Shown piece after piece: positions 1 to 5,891 of a stretch of 5,891 nt of DNA. The position numbers were made by a program, and so were the translations under genes. Each line of letters starts with the position of its first letter. Position 1 is the stretch's first letter. The notes below the pieces were generated by a model. It saw nothing but the letters and a program-made list of their open reading frames with translations, ran no database searches and was not told where the DNA came from. Origin of the DNA: Beijerinckiaceae bacterium (GTDB lineage: Bacteria; Pseudomonadota; Alphaproteobacteria; Rhizobiales; Beijerinckiaceae); the NCBI GenBank assembly GCA_947380915.1, contig CANCSY010000205.1, forward strand, positions 1 to 5,891, read 5' to 3'.

Positions 1-879
1 CACATGATGGACGCGCTGACGGAAATGTATCCGCATATCCCGATCTGCGTGCATCTGGACCACGGCAATGTGGAGGCCACCTGCATGACCGCGATCCAGT
101 CCGGCTTCACCTCGGTGATGATGGACGGCTCGCTGAAGGCCGACGGCGCGACCCCCGCCGACTATGACTACAATGTGCGCGTCACCAAGAGCGTGGTGGA
201 CATCGCCCATATGGGCGGCGTCTCCGTGGAGGGCGAGTTGGGCGTGCTGGGCTCCCTGGAGACCGGCATGGGCGACAAGGAAGACGGCCACGGCGCCGAG
301 GGCAAGCTGAGCCACGACCAGCTGCTGACCGATCCTGATGAAGCCGTGAAATTCGTCAAGGCCACCAAGGTCGATGCGCTGGCCATCGCCATGGGCACCT
401 CCCACGGCGCCTACAAGTTCTCCCGCAAGCCCGATGGCGAAGTGCTAGCCATGAATGTGATCGAGGAGATCCACAAGAAGCTGCCGAATGTGCATCTGGT
501 GATGCATGGCTCGTCCTCCGTGCCGCAGGATCTGCAGGATCTCATCAACCAGTTCGGCGGCCAGATGAAGCCTACCTGGGGCGTGCCGGTGGAGGAGATC
601 CAGCGCGGCATCCGCCATGGCGTGCGCAAGATCAACATCGACACGGACAACCGCATGGCCATCACCGGCCAGATCCGCCGCGTGCTGCAGGAAAACCCCG
701 GCGAGTTCGACCCGCGCAAATATCTCAAGCCCGCCCTGGAAGCCATGTCGAAGATCTGCCGCGAGCGCCTCGAGCAGTTCGGCACGGCGGGCCAGGCCTC
801 CAAGATCGGCAAGATCCGGCCGCTCTCGGAGATGGCCAAGCTCTATGCCGCTGGCAAGCTGGACCCGACGTTTTCGTGA
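1..879 (+). CDS. cbbA: Class II fructose-1,6-bisphosphate aldolase, Calvin-type (5' end missing)
   Basis: This enzyme cleaves fructose-1,6-bisphosphate to dihydroxyacetone phosphate and glyceraldehyde-3-phosphate, and makes it in the reverse direction, in glycolysis, gluconeogenesis or the Calvin cycle. The frame is open through the left edge, so the start lies outside. About 292 residues are visible against roughly 345-360 for the family, so some 55-65 N-terminal residues are missing. Numbering from the Met at base 4, the first class II signature (HLDHG) contains the catalytic Asp19 and zinc ligand His20. The second signature spans VEGELG at 75-80 to Glu85. Further zinc ligands are His134 (TSHGAY) and His168 (MHGSSS), and the NIDTD motif is at 211-215. 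The long C-terminal part with WGVPVEEIQ and a final [16 protein letters not shown] tail fits the Calvin-type (class IIB) subgroup. The Met at base 4 is internal, not the start. All catalytic residues seen are intact. The symbol could equally be fba; the family call is very secure. Confidence 0.96.
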   Translation, partial: HMMDALTEMYPHIPICVHLDHGNVEATCMTAIQSGFTSVMMDGSLKADGATPADYDYNVRVTKSVVDIAHMGGVSVEGELGVLGSLETGMGDKEDGHGAEGKLSHDQLLTDPDEAVKFVKATKVDALAIAMGTSHGAYKFSRKPDGEVLAMNVIEEIHKKLPNVHLVMHGSSSVPQDLQDLINQFGGQMKPTWGVPVEEIQRGIRHGVRKINIDTDNRMAITGQIRRVLQENPGEFDPRKYLKPALEAMSKICRERLEQFGTAGQASKIGKIRPLSEMAKLYAAGKLDPTFS

Positions 880-890
880 GGTGACGGCGG

Positions 891-908
891 CTGGCGGGTT
901 ACCGCCAG
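891..908 (+). terminator. GC-rich hairpin after the aldolase gene (possible terminator)
   Basis: CTGGCGG (891-897) and CCGCCAG (902-908) form a perfect 7-bp stem around a GTTA loop, extendable by two G-U pairs (889-890 with 909-910). It starts 12 bases after the aldolase stop codon. Only two T follow before a C-rich stretch, so it lacks a proper U-tract. It may be a weak or factor-assisted terminator, or a structure protecting the 3' end of the aldolase mRNA. Confidence 0.5.
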
Positions 909-1028
909 TTGCCCCTTGATGCTGTTTCCAAATCTGGCCCCTTGCGCGAGGCCCTGCTTTCGCCCCATTTCTGCACGATGCAGCCCTCCCGATTCCCGGC
1001 AGGCGCGGCGGATGCGGATCAAGTCCAG

Positions 1029-1697
1029 ATGAGCAAAAAACCAGCACAACCAGCCCTGGACCCCCAGCGGCTCTATCTCATCAGCCCCGCCCTTGCGGAG
1101 GCGGAGAGCTTTGCGCCTGCGCTGGAAGCAGCCCTTGCGGCGGGGGATGTGGCCTGCGTGCTCCTGCGCTTCGCCGGTCCTGACGAGGGAACCGCCAAGA
1201 AGATCGTGCGAGCGCTTTTGCCCATCGCGCAGAAATATGAAGCGGCCCTGCTGGTGGAGGGCGACCCCAAGGTCGCCGTGCGCACCGACGCCGATGGCGT
1301 GCATGTGCGCGGTCAGGGCGATCAGCTCGAAGAGCAGCTGGGCGAGGCCATCGAAACCCTCAAGCCAGACCGCATCGTGGGCGCGGGCGGGGTCAAGACC
1401 AGGCACGATTCCATGGCCGTGGGCGAGCTGGAGGTCGATTACGTCATGTTTGGCGATCCCTCGCCCGATGGCTGGACCCCCTTGCTTGAAACGGTGCTCG
1501 AGCGCGTGTCCTGGTGGACGGAGATCTTCACCGTGGCCTGCGTGGGGTTCGCCACGAAGCTGGAGGATGTGAGCGCCATTTCGCAAGCGGGCGCCGATTT
1601 CGTCGCCCTGGGCGATGCGGTCTGGAATGACGCGCGCGGCCCCGGCGCTGCGGTGGCCGAGGCGCAGGCCGCGCTGGTGCGCGGCGCCCCTCGATGA
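1029..1697 (+). CDS. Divergent thiamine-phosphate synthase/TenI-fold protein
   Basis: This 222-residue protein has the layout of the ThiE/TenI (beta/alpha)8 family. RLYLISP at 14-20 is the first strand, ADGVHV at 88-93 matches the ThiE DGxHxGQ strand, VDYVMFGDPSP at 136-146 matches the GPxxxT strand, and GADFVALGDAVW at 188-199 matches the C-terminal phosphate-loop strand. Genuine ThiE joins hydroxymethylpyrimidine diphosphate to thiazole phosphate, but most residues expected for this are changed: QLRxK is LLRFA (45-49), ND is EG (77-78), the TxTK loop is DGWTP (147-151) and GGI is GFA (173-175). The fold assignment is fairly safe; thiamine synthesis is doubtful. The ATG at 1029 is chosen because it puts the first strand where family members have it. 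The frame is open upstream, with an ATG at 978 and a TTG at 909, and no start has a convincing ribosome-binding site. Its stop overlaps the next start as ATGA. Confidence 0.8.
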   Translation: MSKKPAQPALDPQRLYLISPALAEAESFAPALEAALAAGDVACVLLRFAGPDEGTAKKIVRALLPIAQKYEAALLVEGDPKVAVRTDADGVHVRGQGDQLEEQLGEAIETLKPDRIVGAGGVKTRHDSMAVGELEVDYVMFGDPSPDGWTPLLETVLERVSWWTEIFTVACVGFATKLEDVSAISQAGADFVALGDAVWNDARGPGAAVAEAQAALVRGAPR

Positions 1698-2713
1698 TCT
1701 GGCCGCGCATGGCTGGCGTCGCCCTGCTTCTGGCGGGGACGGCGCCGGTTCTTGCGCAGGCGCCCCTGCCCCCGACCTTCACGCCTTCCAAAACGCCCCT
1801 GACGACGGCCCTCGCCCCCATCCCCGGCGCAAGGACCGCAGGGGTGATCGACCCGGACGTCAATTATCTCGCCCCCGGCGTGACGCCCGACTTCGCCTTC
1901 GCCGCCTTCCAGCGGGGCTATCATGTGACAGCCCTGCGCGAGGCCATGAAGCGGATCGCCGCCGATCCCGACGACGCCACCGCCATGACGCTCATGGGCG
2001 AGCTCTACCGCGACGGGCTGGGCCTGCGCCGCAACCCCGAAGAGGCCGTGCGCTGGTACAGGCTGGCCGCCGACCGGGGCGACCCGCAGGGCGCCTTCGC
2101 GCTGGCGGTGTCCTATCTGCTGGGCGTTGGCGTCGCGCAGGATGCGAAGACGGCCCTGCCCTGGCTGGAGCTGGCCGCCGCCGCAGGCCATGCCGGCGCC
2201 ACCTATAATCTGGGCATGCTCGCCATTCAGGGCGAAAAGCCGGACCATGTGAAGGCCGCAGCCCTGTTCCGCCGGGCGGCGGATCTGGGCAACAGCGAAG
2301 CCGCCTATGCGCTGGGCCTGCAATATCTGCGGGGTCTGGGCGTTACCCGCGATGGCCCGCGCGCGGCCCAATGGCTCAAGCGCGCGGCCGACGACAATCT
2401 GGTCGCCGCACAGGTCGAATATGCGATCCAGCTTTTCAACGGCGATGGCGTACCCGCCGATGAAACCACCGCCGCCCGCTATTTCCGCAAGGCGGCCGCC
2501 ACCAACAATCCCGTGGCCGCCAATCGGCTGGCGCGGCTGCTGGCCATGGGCCGGGGCGCGCCGCGCGACATGATCGAGGCCATGAAATGGCACATTCTGG
2601 CCCGCACCGCCGGGGTGCAGGACGAATGGCTCGAAAGCCAGTCCAAGACCCTCTCCGACCGTGACCAGGCCAGAGTGGATGAGGCGGTGCGTCGTCATAT
2701 TGGTGAGCCCTGA
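1694..2713 (+). CDS. Exported Sel1-like repeat (TPR-type) protein
   Basis: This 339-residue protein begins with a signal peptide: Arg5, a hydrophobic core at about 7-17, and a likely signal peptidase I site after Ala21 (VLA before QAP). It is therefore predicted to be periplasmic. A proline-rich linker of about 70 residues follows. Then come six Sel1-type helical repeats at roughly 95-129, 131-166, 167-200, 201-236, 237-272 and 273-307, each ending in an AA-D/A-x-G/N-type turn. Good examples are LGLQYLRGLGV with WLKRAAD, and MGELYRDGLGL with WYRLAADRGD. A charged tail closes the protein. Sel1 repeats are protein-binding scaffolds, often in envelope or signalling complexes; the partner here is unknown. 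The ATG at 1694 shares bases with the upstream stop (ATGA) and has no obvious ribosome-binding site, which suggests translational coupling. A start at the second Met (1709) would lose the Arg of the signal peptide, so it is less likely. Confidence 0.88.
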   Translation: MIWPRMAGVALLLAGTAPVLAQAPLPPTFTPSKTPLTTALAPIPGARTAGVIDPDVNYLAPGVTPDFAFAAFQRGYHVTALREAMKRIAADPDDATAMTLMGELYRDGLGLRRNPEEAVRWYRLAADRGDPQGAFALAVSYLLGVGVAQDAKTALPWLELAAAAGHAGATYNLGMLAIQGEKPDHVKAAALFRRAADLGNSEAAYALGLQYLRGLGVTRDGPRAAQWLKRAADDNLVAAQVEYAIQLFNGDGVPADETTAARYFRKAAATNNPVAANRLARLLAMGRGAPRDMIEAMKWHILARTAGVQDEWLESQSKTLSDRDQARVDEAVRRHIGEP

Positions 2714-2720
2714 GGCTCGC
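2703..2720 (+). other. Small hairpin spanning the Sel1 gene stop codon
   Basis: GTGAGCC (2703-2709) pairs with GGCTCGC (2714-2720), with one G-U pair, around a CTGA loop that contains most of the stop codon (2711-2713). No T-run follows; only TTT occurs at 2731-2733. It could be a weak terminator or a chance structure in GC-rich DNA. Confidence 0.3.
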
Positions 2721-2816
2721 GGGCCGTGACTTTGGCGCATGGCTTGGGGTAGAAGCCCTGACGGGCGTTTTGCGCCACCCCCTTTCTTCGCCTTTGCGCG
2801 AGACCAGAGACCCACC

Positions 2817-3608
2817 ATGATCACCTCCGCCCTGATGAATGTGATGACCAGCGCCGCCATCAAGACCGGCCGCGCCCTCAAGCGCGACTTCGGCGAGGTC
2901 GAGAATCTCGTGGTCTCCGTCAAGGGCCCCGGCGATTTCGTCAGCGCCGCCGACCGCAAGGCCGAGAAGACCCTCTATGAGGAGCTCTCCAAGGCCCGTC
3001 CCGGCTATGGCTTCCTCATGGAGGAGAGCGGCGTGGTCGAGGGCACAGACCCCTCCCATCGCTGGATCATCGACCCCCTCGACGGCACCACCAATTTCCT
3101 GCACGGCCTGCCGATCTTCTCGATCTCCGTGGCGCTGGAGCGCGAGGGCCAGCTCATTGCGGGCGTGGTCTACAATCCCGCGACCGACGACATGTATATC
3201 GCCGAGAAGGGTCAGGGCGCCTGGCACAACAACCGGCGCCTGCGGGTCTCGCCCCGCCGCAACATTTCGGATTCCCTGATCGCCTGCGGCATTCCCCATC
3301 TGGGCAAGGCCGAGGGCCATCCCCGCTTCAAGGCCGAACTGGCGGCCGTCATGGCCCGCGCCTCCAATGTGCGCCGCCTGGGGGCCGCTTCCATCGATCT
3401 CGCCCTGACAGCGGCCGGTCGCTTCGACGCCTATTGGGAGCGCGACCTGAAGCCCTGGGACATCGCGGCGGGCATCGTGCTGCTGCGCGAAGCCGGCGGC
3501 TATGTGAGCGATCTCGACGGCGGACAGGACATGCTGGAGAAGGGGTCGCTCTGCGCGGGCACGGAACTGATCCAGCGCGAATTGCTGGCGCTGCTGCGGT
3601 CCATCTGA
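2817..3608 (+). CDS. suhB: Inositol monophosphatase family phosphatase (SuhB-like)
   Basis: This 263-residue protein is a normal-length member of the Mg2+-dependent, lithium-sensitive phosphatase family that hydrolyses inositol-1-phosphate and related sugar phosphates in the cytoplasm. The metal-binding residues are all present: the Glu pair at 69-70 in MEESG, Asp86 and Asp89 in DPLDGTTNF (86-94), and Asp215 in PWDIAAG (213-219). Glu208 sits seven residues before Asp215, as does the inositol-contacting Glu of human IMPase. The ATG at 2817 gives the expected N-terminus (a helix ending in a VSVKGPGDFVSAAD segment). An in-frame ATG at 2739 would add 26 proline- and arginine-rich residues that look non-coding. 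The ribosome-binding site is weak (AGAG at about 2805). In enterobacteria SuhB also takes part in rRNA antitermination; whether this protein does is unknown. Related activities, such as histidinol-phosphate or fructose-bisphosphate hydrolysis, cannot be excluded from sequence. Confidence 0.93.
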   Translation: MITSALMNVMTSAAIKTGRALKRDFGEVENLVVSVKGPGDFVSAADRKAEKTLYEELSKARPGYGFLMEESGVVEGTDPSHRWIIDPLDGTTNFLHGLPIFSISVALEREGQLIAGVVYNPATDDMYIAEKGQGAWHNNRRLRVSPRRNISDSLIACGIPHLGKAEGHPRFKAELAAVMARASNVRRLGAASIDLALTAAGRFDAYWERDLKPWDIAAGIVLLREAGGYVSDLDGGQDMLEKGSLCAGTELIQRELLALLRSI

Positions 3609-3609
3609 C

Positions 3610-3632
3610 GCTGGGATGTGAAAATCCCAAGC
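3610..3632 (+). terminator. Hairpin just after the phosphatase gene (weak terminator candidate)
   Basis: TGGGAT (3612-3617) and ATCCCA (3624-3629) form a perfect 6-bp stem with a GTGAAA loop. Two further G-C pairs (3610-3611 with 3631-3632) form past a bulged A at 3630. It begins one base after the stop codon. There is no T-run behind it, so intrinsic termination would be inefficient. It marks the boundary between the phosphatase gene and the membrane-protein pair. Confidence 0.35.
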
Positions 3633-3694
3633 TGGCGCTTGATTGTGATGGCGCTATGCCGTCTGCTAGGCGAGCCCGGCGCGCTGCTGGCGGC

Positions 3695-3700
3695 AAGGTG
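3695..3700 (+). promoter_or_regulatory. Ribosome-binding site of the MotA/TolQ-like gene
   Basis: AAGGTG lies four bases before the ATG at 3705. It is the clearest Shine-Dalgarno-like sequence in any gap of the window and supports that start, suggesting this gene is translated independently rather than by coupling to the phosphatase gene. Confidence 0.6.
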
Positions 3701-3704
3701 ACTC

Positions 3705-4649
3705 ATGGCTGCGGACAAGGATTCCTACAAGCTTTCATCGCCTCACATCTTTCTGGTGAGGATGATCGTCTTTCTGGTGCTGATCGGCTTTGTCGCGCTC
3801 ATCCTGCAGCGCCAGATCATCGTGGCCTTCATGGCCAATCCGGGCCTCAACGGCCTGATTCTGGGCGTTCTTTTCATCGGCGTCGTGCTGGCCCTGCGAC
3901 AGGTCGCGCTGCTCTTTCCCGAGATCCGCTGGGTCAATGGGCTGCATCAGGCGGAGGGGCTGAAGCTGCGCGAGCCGGTTCTGCTGGCGCCGGTGTCGCT
4001 GATTCTTGGGCAGGGGCTGGCGCGGCGCGCCATTTCGGCCCTGACCCTGAGAGCGGTGCTGGATTCCATCGGAACCCGCCTCGACGAATCCCGCGAGATC
4101 GCCCGCTACCTCACGGGTCTGCTGGTGTTTCTGGGCCTGCTGGGCACCTTCTGGGGCCTGCTGGAGACTGTGGGCTCCATCGGCAATGTCATCAAGAGCA
4201 TGCAGACGGGGGCTGACGCCGCCGTGATGTTCGATGATCTGAAGAATGGCCTCGCCGCCCCCATCGCGGGCATGTCGGTCTCCTTCACCTCCTCGCTGTT
4301 TGGTCTTGCGGGCTCGCTGGTGCTGGGTTTTCTGGATCTGCAGGCGGGGCAGGCGCAGAACCGCTTCTTCACCGAGCTTGAGGACAGTCTCTCCCTCAAC
4401 GTGATCGACGCGCCGCTCGACACCCGCATGGCCGCCGACGCCCGAGACCTTGCCGCCGCCAATGAACCCGCCAACGCCCGCGCCGCCACCGCCGCCATCG
4501 CCAATCTGGCCGAGGGGGTGCAGGGCCTCGTGCATCACATGCGCCAGGAGCAGCAGCAGATCCGCGACTGGGTGGAGGCGCAGGCCGCCACCCAACGGGA
4601 GCTGAAAGCCGCCATCGACAAGCTCACCGCCAGGCTGGAGAAGCGCTGA
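3705..4649 (+). CDS. MotA/TolQ/ExbB-type proton-channel membrane protein
   Basis: This 314-residue inner-membrane protein has four predicted membrane helices at about 19-36, 47-67, 136-156 and 186-211. The helix 3 motif GLLGTFWGLLETV (144-156) and the helix 4 segment around PIAGMSVSFTSSLFGLAGS (186-204) are hallmarks of the MotA/TolQ/ExbB domain, covering about 110-230. Two N-terminal helices followed by a cytoplasmic loop resemble MotA more than the three-helix TolQ. The C-terminus, about 265-312, is an Ala/Glu/Gln-rich predicted coiled coil. Family members form a pentameric ring around two partner helices and convert ion flow into motion. The partner here is the gene that follows, overlapping by one base (TGATG). 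The protein lacks the very long tail of Zorya ZorA, and no flagellar or tol genes are nearby, so the driven process is unknown. Family and membrane location are secure; the specific role is not. Confidence 0.9.
   Translation: MAADKDSYKLSSPHIFLVRMIVFLVLIGFVALILQRQIIVAFMANPGLNGLILGVLFIGVVLALRQVALLFPEIRWVNGLHQAEGLKLREPVLLAPVSLILGQGLARRAISALTLRAVLDSIGTRLDESREIARYLTGLLVFLGLLGTFWGLLETVGSIGNVIKSMQTGADAAVMFDDLKNGLAAPIAGMSVSFTSSLFGLAGSLVLGFLDLQAGQAQNRFFTELEDSLSLNVIDAPLDTRMAADARDLAAANEPANARAATAAIANLAEGVQGLVHHMRQEQQQIRDWVEAQAATQRELKAAIDKLTARLEKR
4637..4640 (+). promoter_or_regulatory. Ribosome-binding site of the OmpA/MotB-like gene, inside the upstream gene
   Basis: GGAG lies eight bases before the ATG at 4649, within the last codons of the MotA/TolQ-like gene. 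Together with the TGATG stop/start overlap it supports this start and coupled translation, which would help keep the two partners in proportion. Confidence 0.6.
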
Positions 4650-5674
4650 TGGCGCTGGGGCGCGCAAGACGGACCACACGCGGCTTCGATTACTGGCCGG
4701 GCTTCGTCGACGCCCTGTCGGTCATGCTGCTGACCATGATCTTCCTGCTGTCGGTCTTCATGCTGGCCCAGTTCTTCCTGTCGCGCGACATCAGCGGCAA
4801 GGATACGGCGCTGGCCAAGCTCACCCGCCAGATCGACGAGCTGACCTCCATGCTGGCGCTGGAGCGGGCGGGCAAGAGCGAGGCGCAATCCAGCATCGCC
4901 AGCCTCACCAATGCGCTGGAGGCGGCGACCCGCGAGAAGCTGAGGCTGGAAGGCTTGCTGGCGGGCAATGCGGCCGCTGCGGGCGCCGCAGGCGGACAGG
5001 CGAGCGAAATGAGCCGGGCCCTGGAGGCCGAAAAGCAGATTTCGGCCCGCGCCGCCGCCCAGCTCGATGTGCTGAACCAGCAAATATCCGCCCTGCGCCG
5101 CCAGATCGCCTCGCTGGAGGATGCGCTGACCCTCTCCGAACAGCGCGACCGGGAGTCCCAGGCGCGCATTTCCGATCTGGGCTCAAGGCTCAATCTGGCG
5201 CTTGCGCAAAAGGTGCAGGAACTGTCGCGCTATCGCTCCGACTTCTTTGGGCGCCTGCGCGAGATTCTGGGCTCGCGGCCCGGCGTGCGCATCGTGGGCG
5301 ACCGCTTCGTCTTCGAGAGCGAGGTTCTCTTCGACACGGGCCGCGCCGAAGTGAGCGCCGCCGGGCGCGCGCAGATGGAGCAGGTGGCGGTCGCCCTGCA
5401 GGATCTGGAGCGCGAGATCCCGCCGGAAATTCCATGGGTCATGCGCGTCGACGGCCACACGGACAAGCGCCCCGTCACCGGCCAGTTCCGCTCCAACTGG
5501 GAACTGTCGGCGGCCCGCGCCATCGCGGTGGTGCAATATCTGGTCTCCCGCGGCGTCTCGCCCCAGCATCTGGTGGCGGCGGGCTTTGGCGAATTCCAGC
5601 CGCTCGACGCGGGCGACAACGACGAGGCCCTGCGCCGCAATCGCCGCATCGAGTTGAAGCTCACGGAGCGATGA
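4649..5674 (+). CDS. MotB-like stator partner with OmpA peptidoglycan-binding domain
   Basis: This 341-residue protein has three parts. A short basic N-terminus leads into one membrane helix (about 20-44). That helix opens with FVDALSVMLLTMIF, and Asp21 aligns with the ion-carrying Asp of MotB (Asp32 in E. coli) and of the ExbD/TolR type. Residues about 50-205 are a long Ala/Glu/Gln/Leu-rich coiled coil, broken by an Ala/Gly stretch at 107-117. Residues about 213-339 form an OmpA C-terminal domain, with VLFDTGRAEVS (226-236), DGHTDKRP (268-275), NWELSAARA (283-291) and a final RRNRRIELKL, the usual peptidoglycan-contacting pattern. The protein is predicted to sit in the inner membrane with its C-terminus bound to the cell wall. 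It starts on the last base of the upstream MotA/TolQ-like gene and should be its partner. Gene names such as motB or tolR are not justified. A related family member is seen in Zorya (ZorB), but no other Zorya gene is present. Confidence 0.9.
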   Translation: MALGRARRTTRGFDYWPGFVDALSVMLLTMIFLLSVFMLAQFFLSRDISGKDTALAKLTRQIDELTSMLALERAGKSEAQSSIASLTNALEAATREKLRLEGLLAGNAAAAGAAGGQASEMSRALEAEKQISARAAAQLDVLNQQISALRRQIASLEDALTLSEQRDRESQARISDLGSRLNLALAQKVQELSRYRSDFFGRLREILGSRPGVRIVGDRFVFESEVLFDTGRAEVSAAGRAQMEQVAVALQDLEREIPPEIPWVMRVDGHTDKRPVTGQFRSNWELSAARAIAVVQYLVSRGVSPQHLVAAGFGEFQPLDAGDNDEALRRNRRIELKLTER

Positions 5675-5891
5675 CCCAAGCCAGCGTGGAGATCGCGCCG
5701 CTGACGCAGGCGTTGATGCCCGAGCTCGCGGACCTCTGGGTCGCCGCCTGGACCCAGGCCATGCCGCAGATCGACTTCGAGGCGCGTCGGCCCTGGCTCA
5801 AAGCCCATCTGGAGGGGCTGCACCAGCAGGCCTATGTGACCCGCTGCGCCCTGGAGGCCACCGGCGCGCTCGCGGGCTTCGTGACCCTGCA
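5671..5891 (+). CDS. GNAT-family N-acetyltransferase (3' end missing)
   Basis: The ATG at 5671 overlaps the preceding stop as ATGA, and the frame stays open to the right edge, giving 73 residues. The pattern is typical of the N-terminal half of a GNAT acetyltransferase, which moves an acetyl group from acetyl-CoA to an amine. VEIAPLT (6-12) is a first strand, followed by a helix with ELADLWVAAW (18-27). A second helix contains IDFEARRPWLKAHL (34-47), and a strand pair follows with GALAGFVTL (65-73). The acetyl-CoA-binding Q/RxxGxG/A motif would lie beyond the edge, so activity cannot be judged and the substrate is unknown. GGAG at 5665-5668 is only two bases from the ATG, closer than ideal, so coupling to the upstream gene is likely. 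A chance co-transcribed enzyme is as plausible as a functional link to the stator pair. Confidence 0.72.
   Translation, partial: MTQASVEIAPLTQALMPELADLWVAAWTQAMPQIDFEARRPWLKAHLEGLHQQAYVTRCALEATGALAGFVTL

Noticed and set aside
2741..2757. An inverted repeat GGCTT/AAGCC in the gap before the phosphatase gene.
   Set aside because: Only five base pairs around a seven-base loop, with no T-run and no further pairing; indistinguishable from chance.
2739..2816. An upstream start for the phosphatase gene at the ATG of 2739.
   Set aside because: The extra 26 residues are Pro/Arg/Phe-rich without family similarity, and the protein starting at 2817 already has the full normal length.
1439..2959. A 506-codon open frame on the - strand opposite the ThiE-like, Sel1 and phosphatase genes.
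   Set aside because: It runs antisense across three recognisable genes and their gaps, its product is Gly/Arg/His/Gln-rich with no domain pattern, and high-GC DNA with G/C third positions commonly gives such mirror frames.
3639..3667. A possible promoter before the MotA/TolQ-like gene: TTGATT at 3639 and TCTGCT at 3662, 17 bases apart.
   Set aside because: The -35 resemblance is fair but the -10 matches poorly, and similar matches are expected by chance, so I do not list it as a feature.
3434..4216. A 260-codon + strand frame bridging the phosphatase and MotA/TolQ-like genes.
   Set aside because: It overlaps two confident genes in another frame and its Arg/Ala/Gly-rich product shows no recognisable motif.
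3735..4679. A 314-codon - strand open frame mirroring the MotA/TolQ-like gene.
   Set aside because: It lies almost exactly antisense to a well-supported membrane protein, and its His/Gln/Gly-rich translation is the typical shadow of a high-GC gene.
3705..5674. A Zorya-type phage defence system (ZorA/ZorB).
   Set aside because: ZorA has a much longer cytoplasmic tail than this 314-residue protein, and no ZorC, ZorD or ZorE-like gene is present; the next gene is an acetyltransferase. The neighbours look like housekeeping genes rather than a defence island.

Overview
The window is a high-GC stretch with strongly G/C-biased third codon positions, all coding on the + strand and tightly packed. 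The protein types (a Calvin-type class II aldolase, a divergent ThiE-like protein, a secreted Sel1-repeat protein, an inositol-monophosphatase family enzyme, then a MotA/TolQ-like and OmpA/MotB-like pair) suggest an alphaproteobacterium, probably of the Hyphomicrobiales (Rhizobiales). That placement is inferred from protein style and gene order, not from a marker gene. I see no transposase, integrase, phage gene, CRISPR array, tRNA or rRNA, so this looks like chromosomal backbone rather than a mobile island.

Layout: (1) 1-879, the 3' part of a class II fructose-1,6-bisphosphate aldolase gene, cut by the window's left edge and followed by a clear hairpin at 891-908. (2) 1029-1697, a ThiE/TenI-fold protein whose expected active-site residues are largely replaced. 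It overlaps by four bases (ATGA) the next gene, (3) 1694-2713, an exported protein with six Sel1 repeats. (4) 2817-3608, an intact inositol-monophosphatase family phosphatase (SuhB-like). (5) 3705-4649 and (6) 4649-5674, a two-gene membrane unit: a four-helix MotA/TolQ/ExbB-type channel protein and a MotB-like partner with an N-terminal membrane helix carrying an Asp, a long coiled coil and a C-terminal OmpA peptidoglycan-binding domain. (7) 5671 to the right edge, the start of a GNAT-type acetyltransferase gene.

Genes 2-3 and genes 5-6-7 are joined by start/stop overlaps and are probably translationally coupled. The gaps of about 100-150 bases (880-1028, 2714-2816, 3609-3704) hold small hairpins but no convincing promoter. 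The aldolase and phosphatase are ordinary central-metabolism or housekeeping enzymes. The most interesting parts are the stator-like pair, which resembles an ion-driven, peptidoglycan-anchored envelope motor with no flagellar, Tol or Zorya partner genes in view, and the ThiE-like protein, which probably no longer makes thiamine phosphate. I do not see strong evidence for an entirely new multi-gene system.
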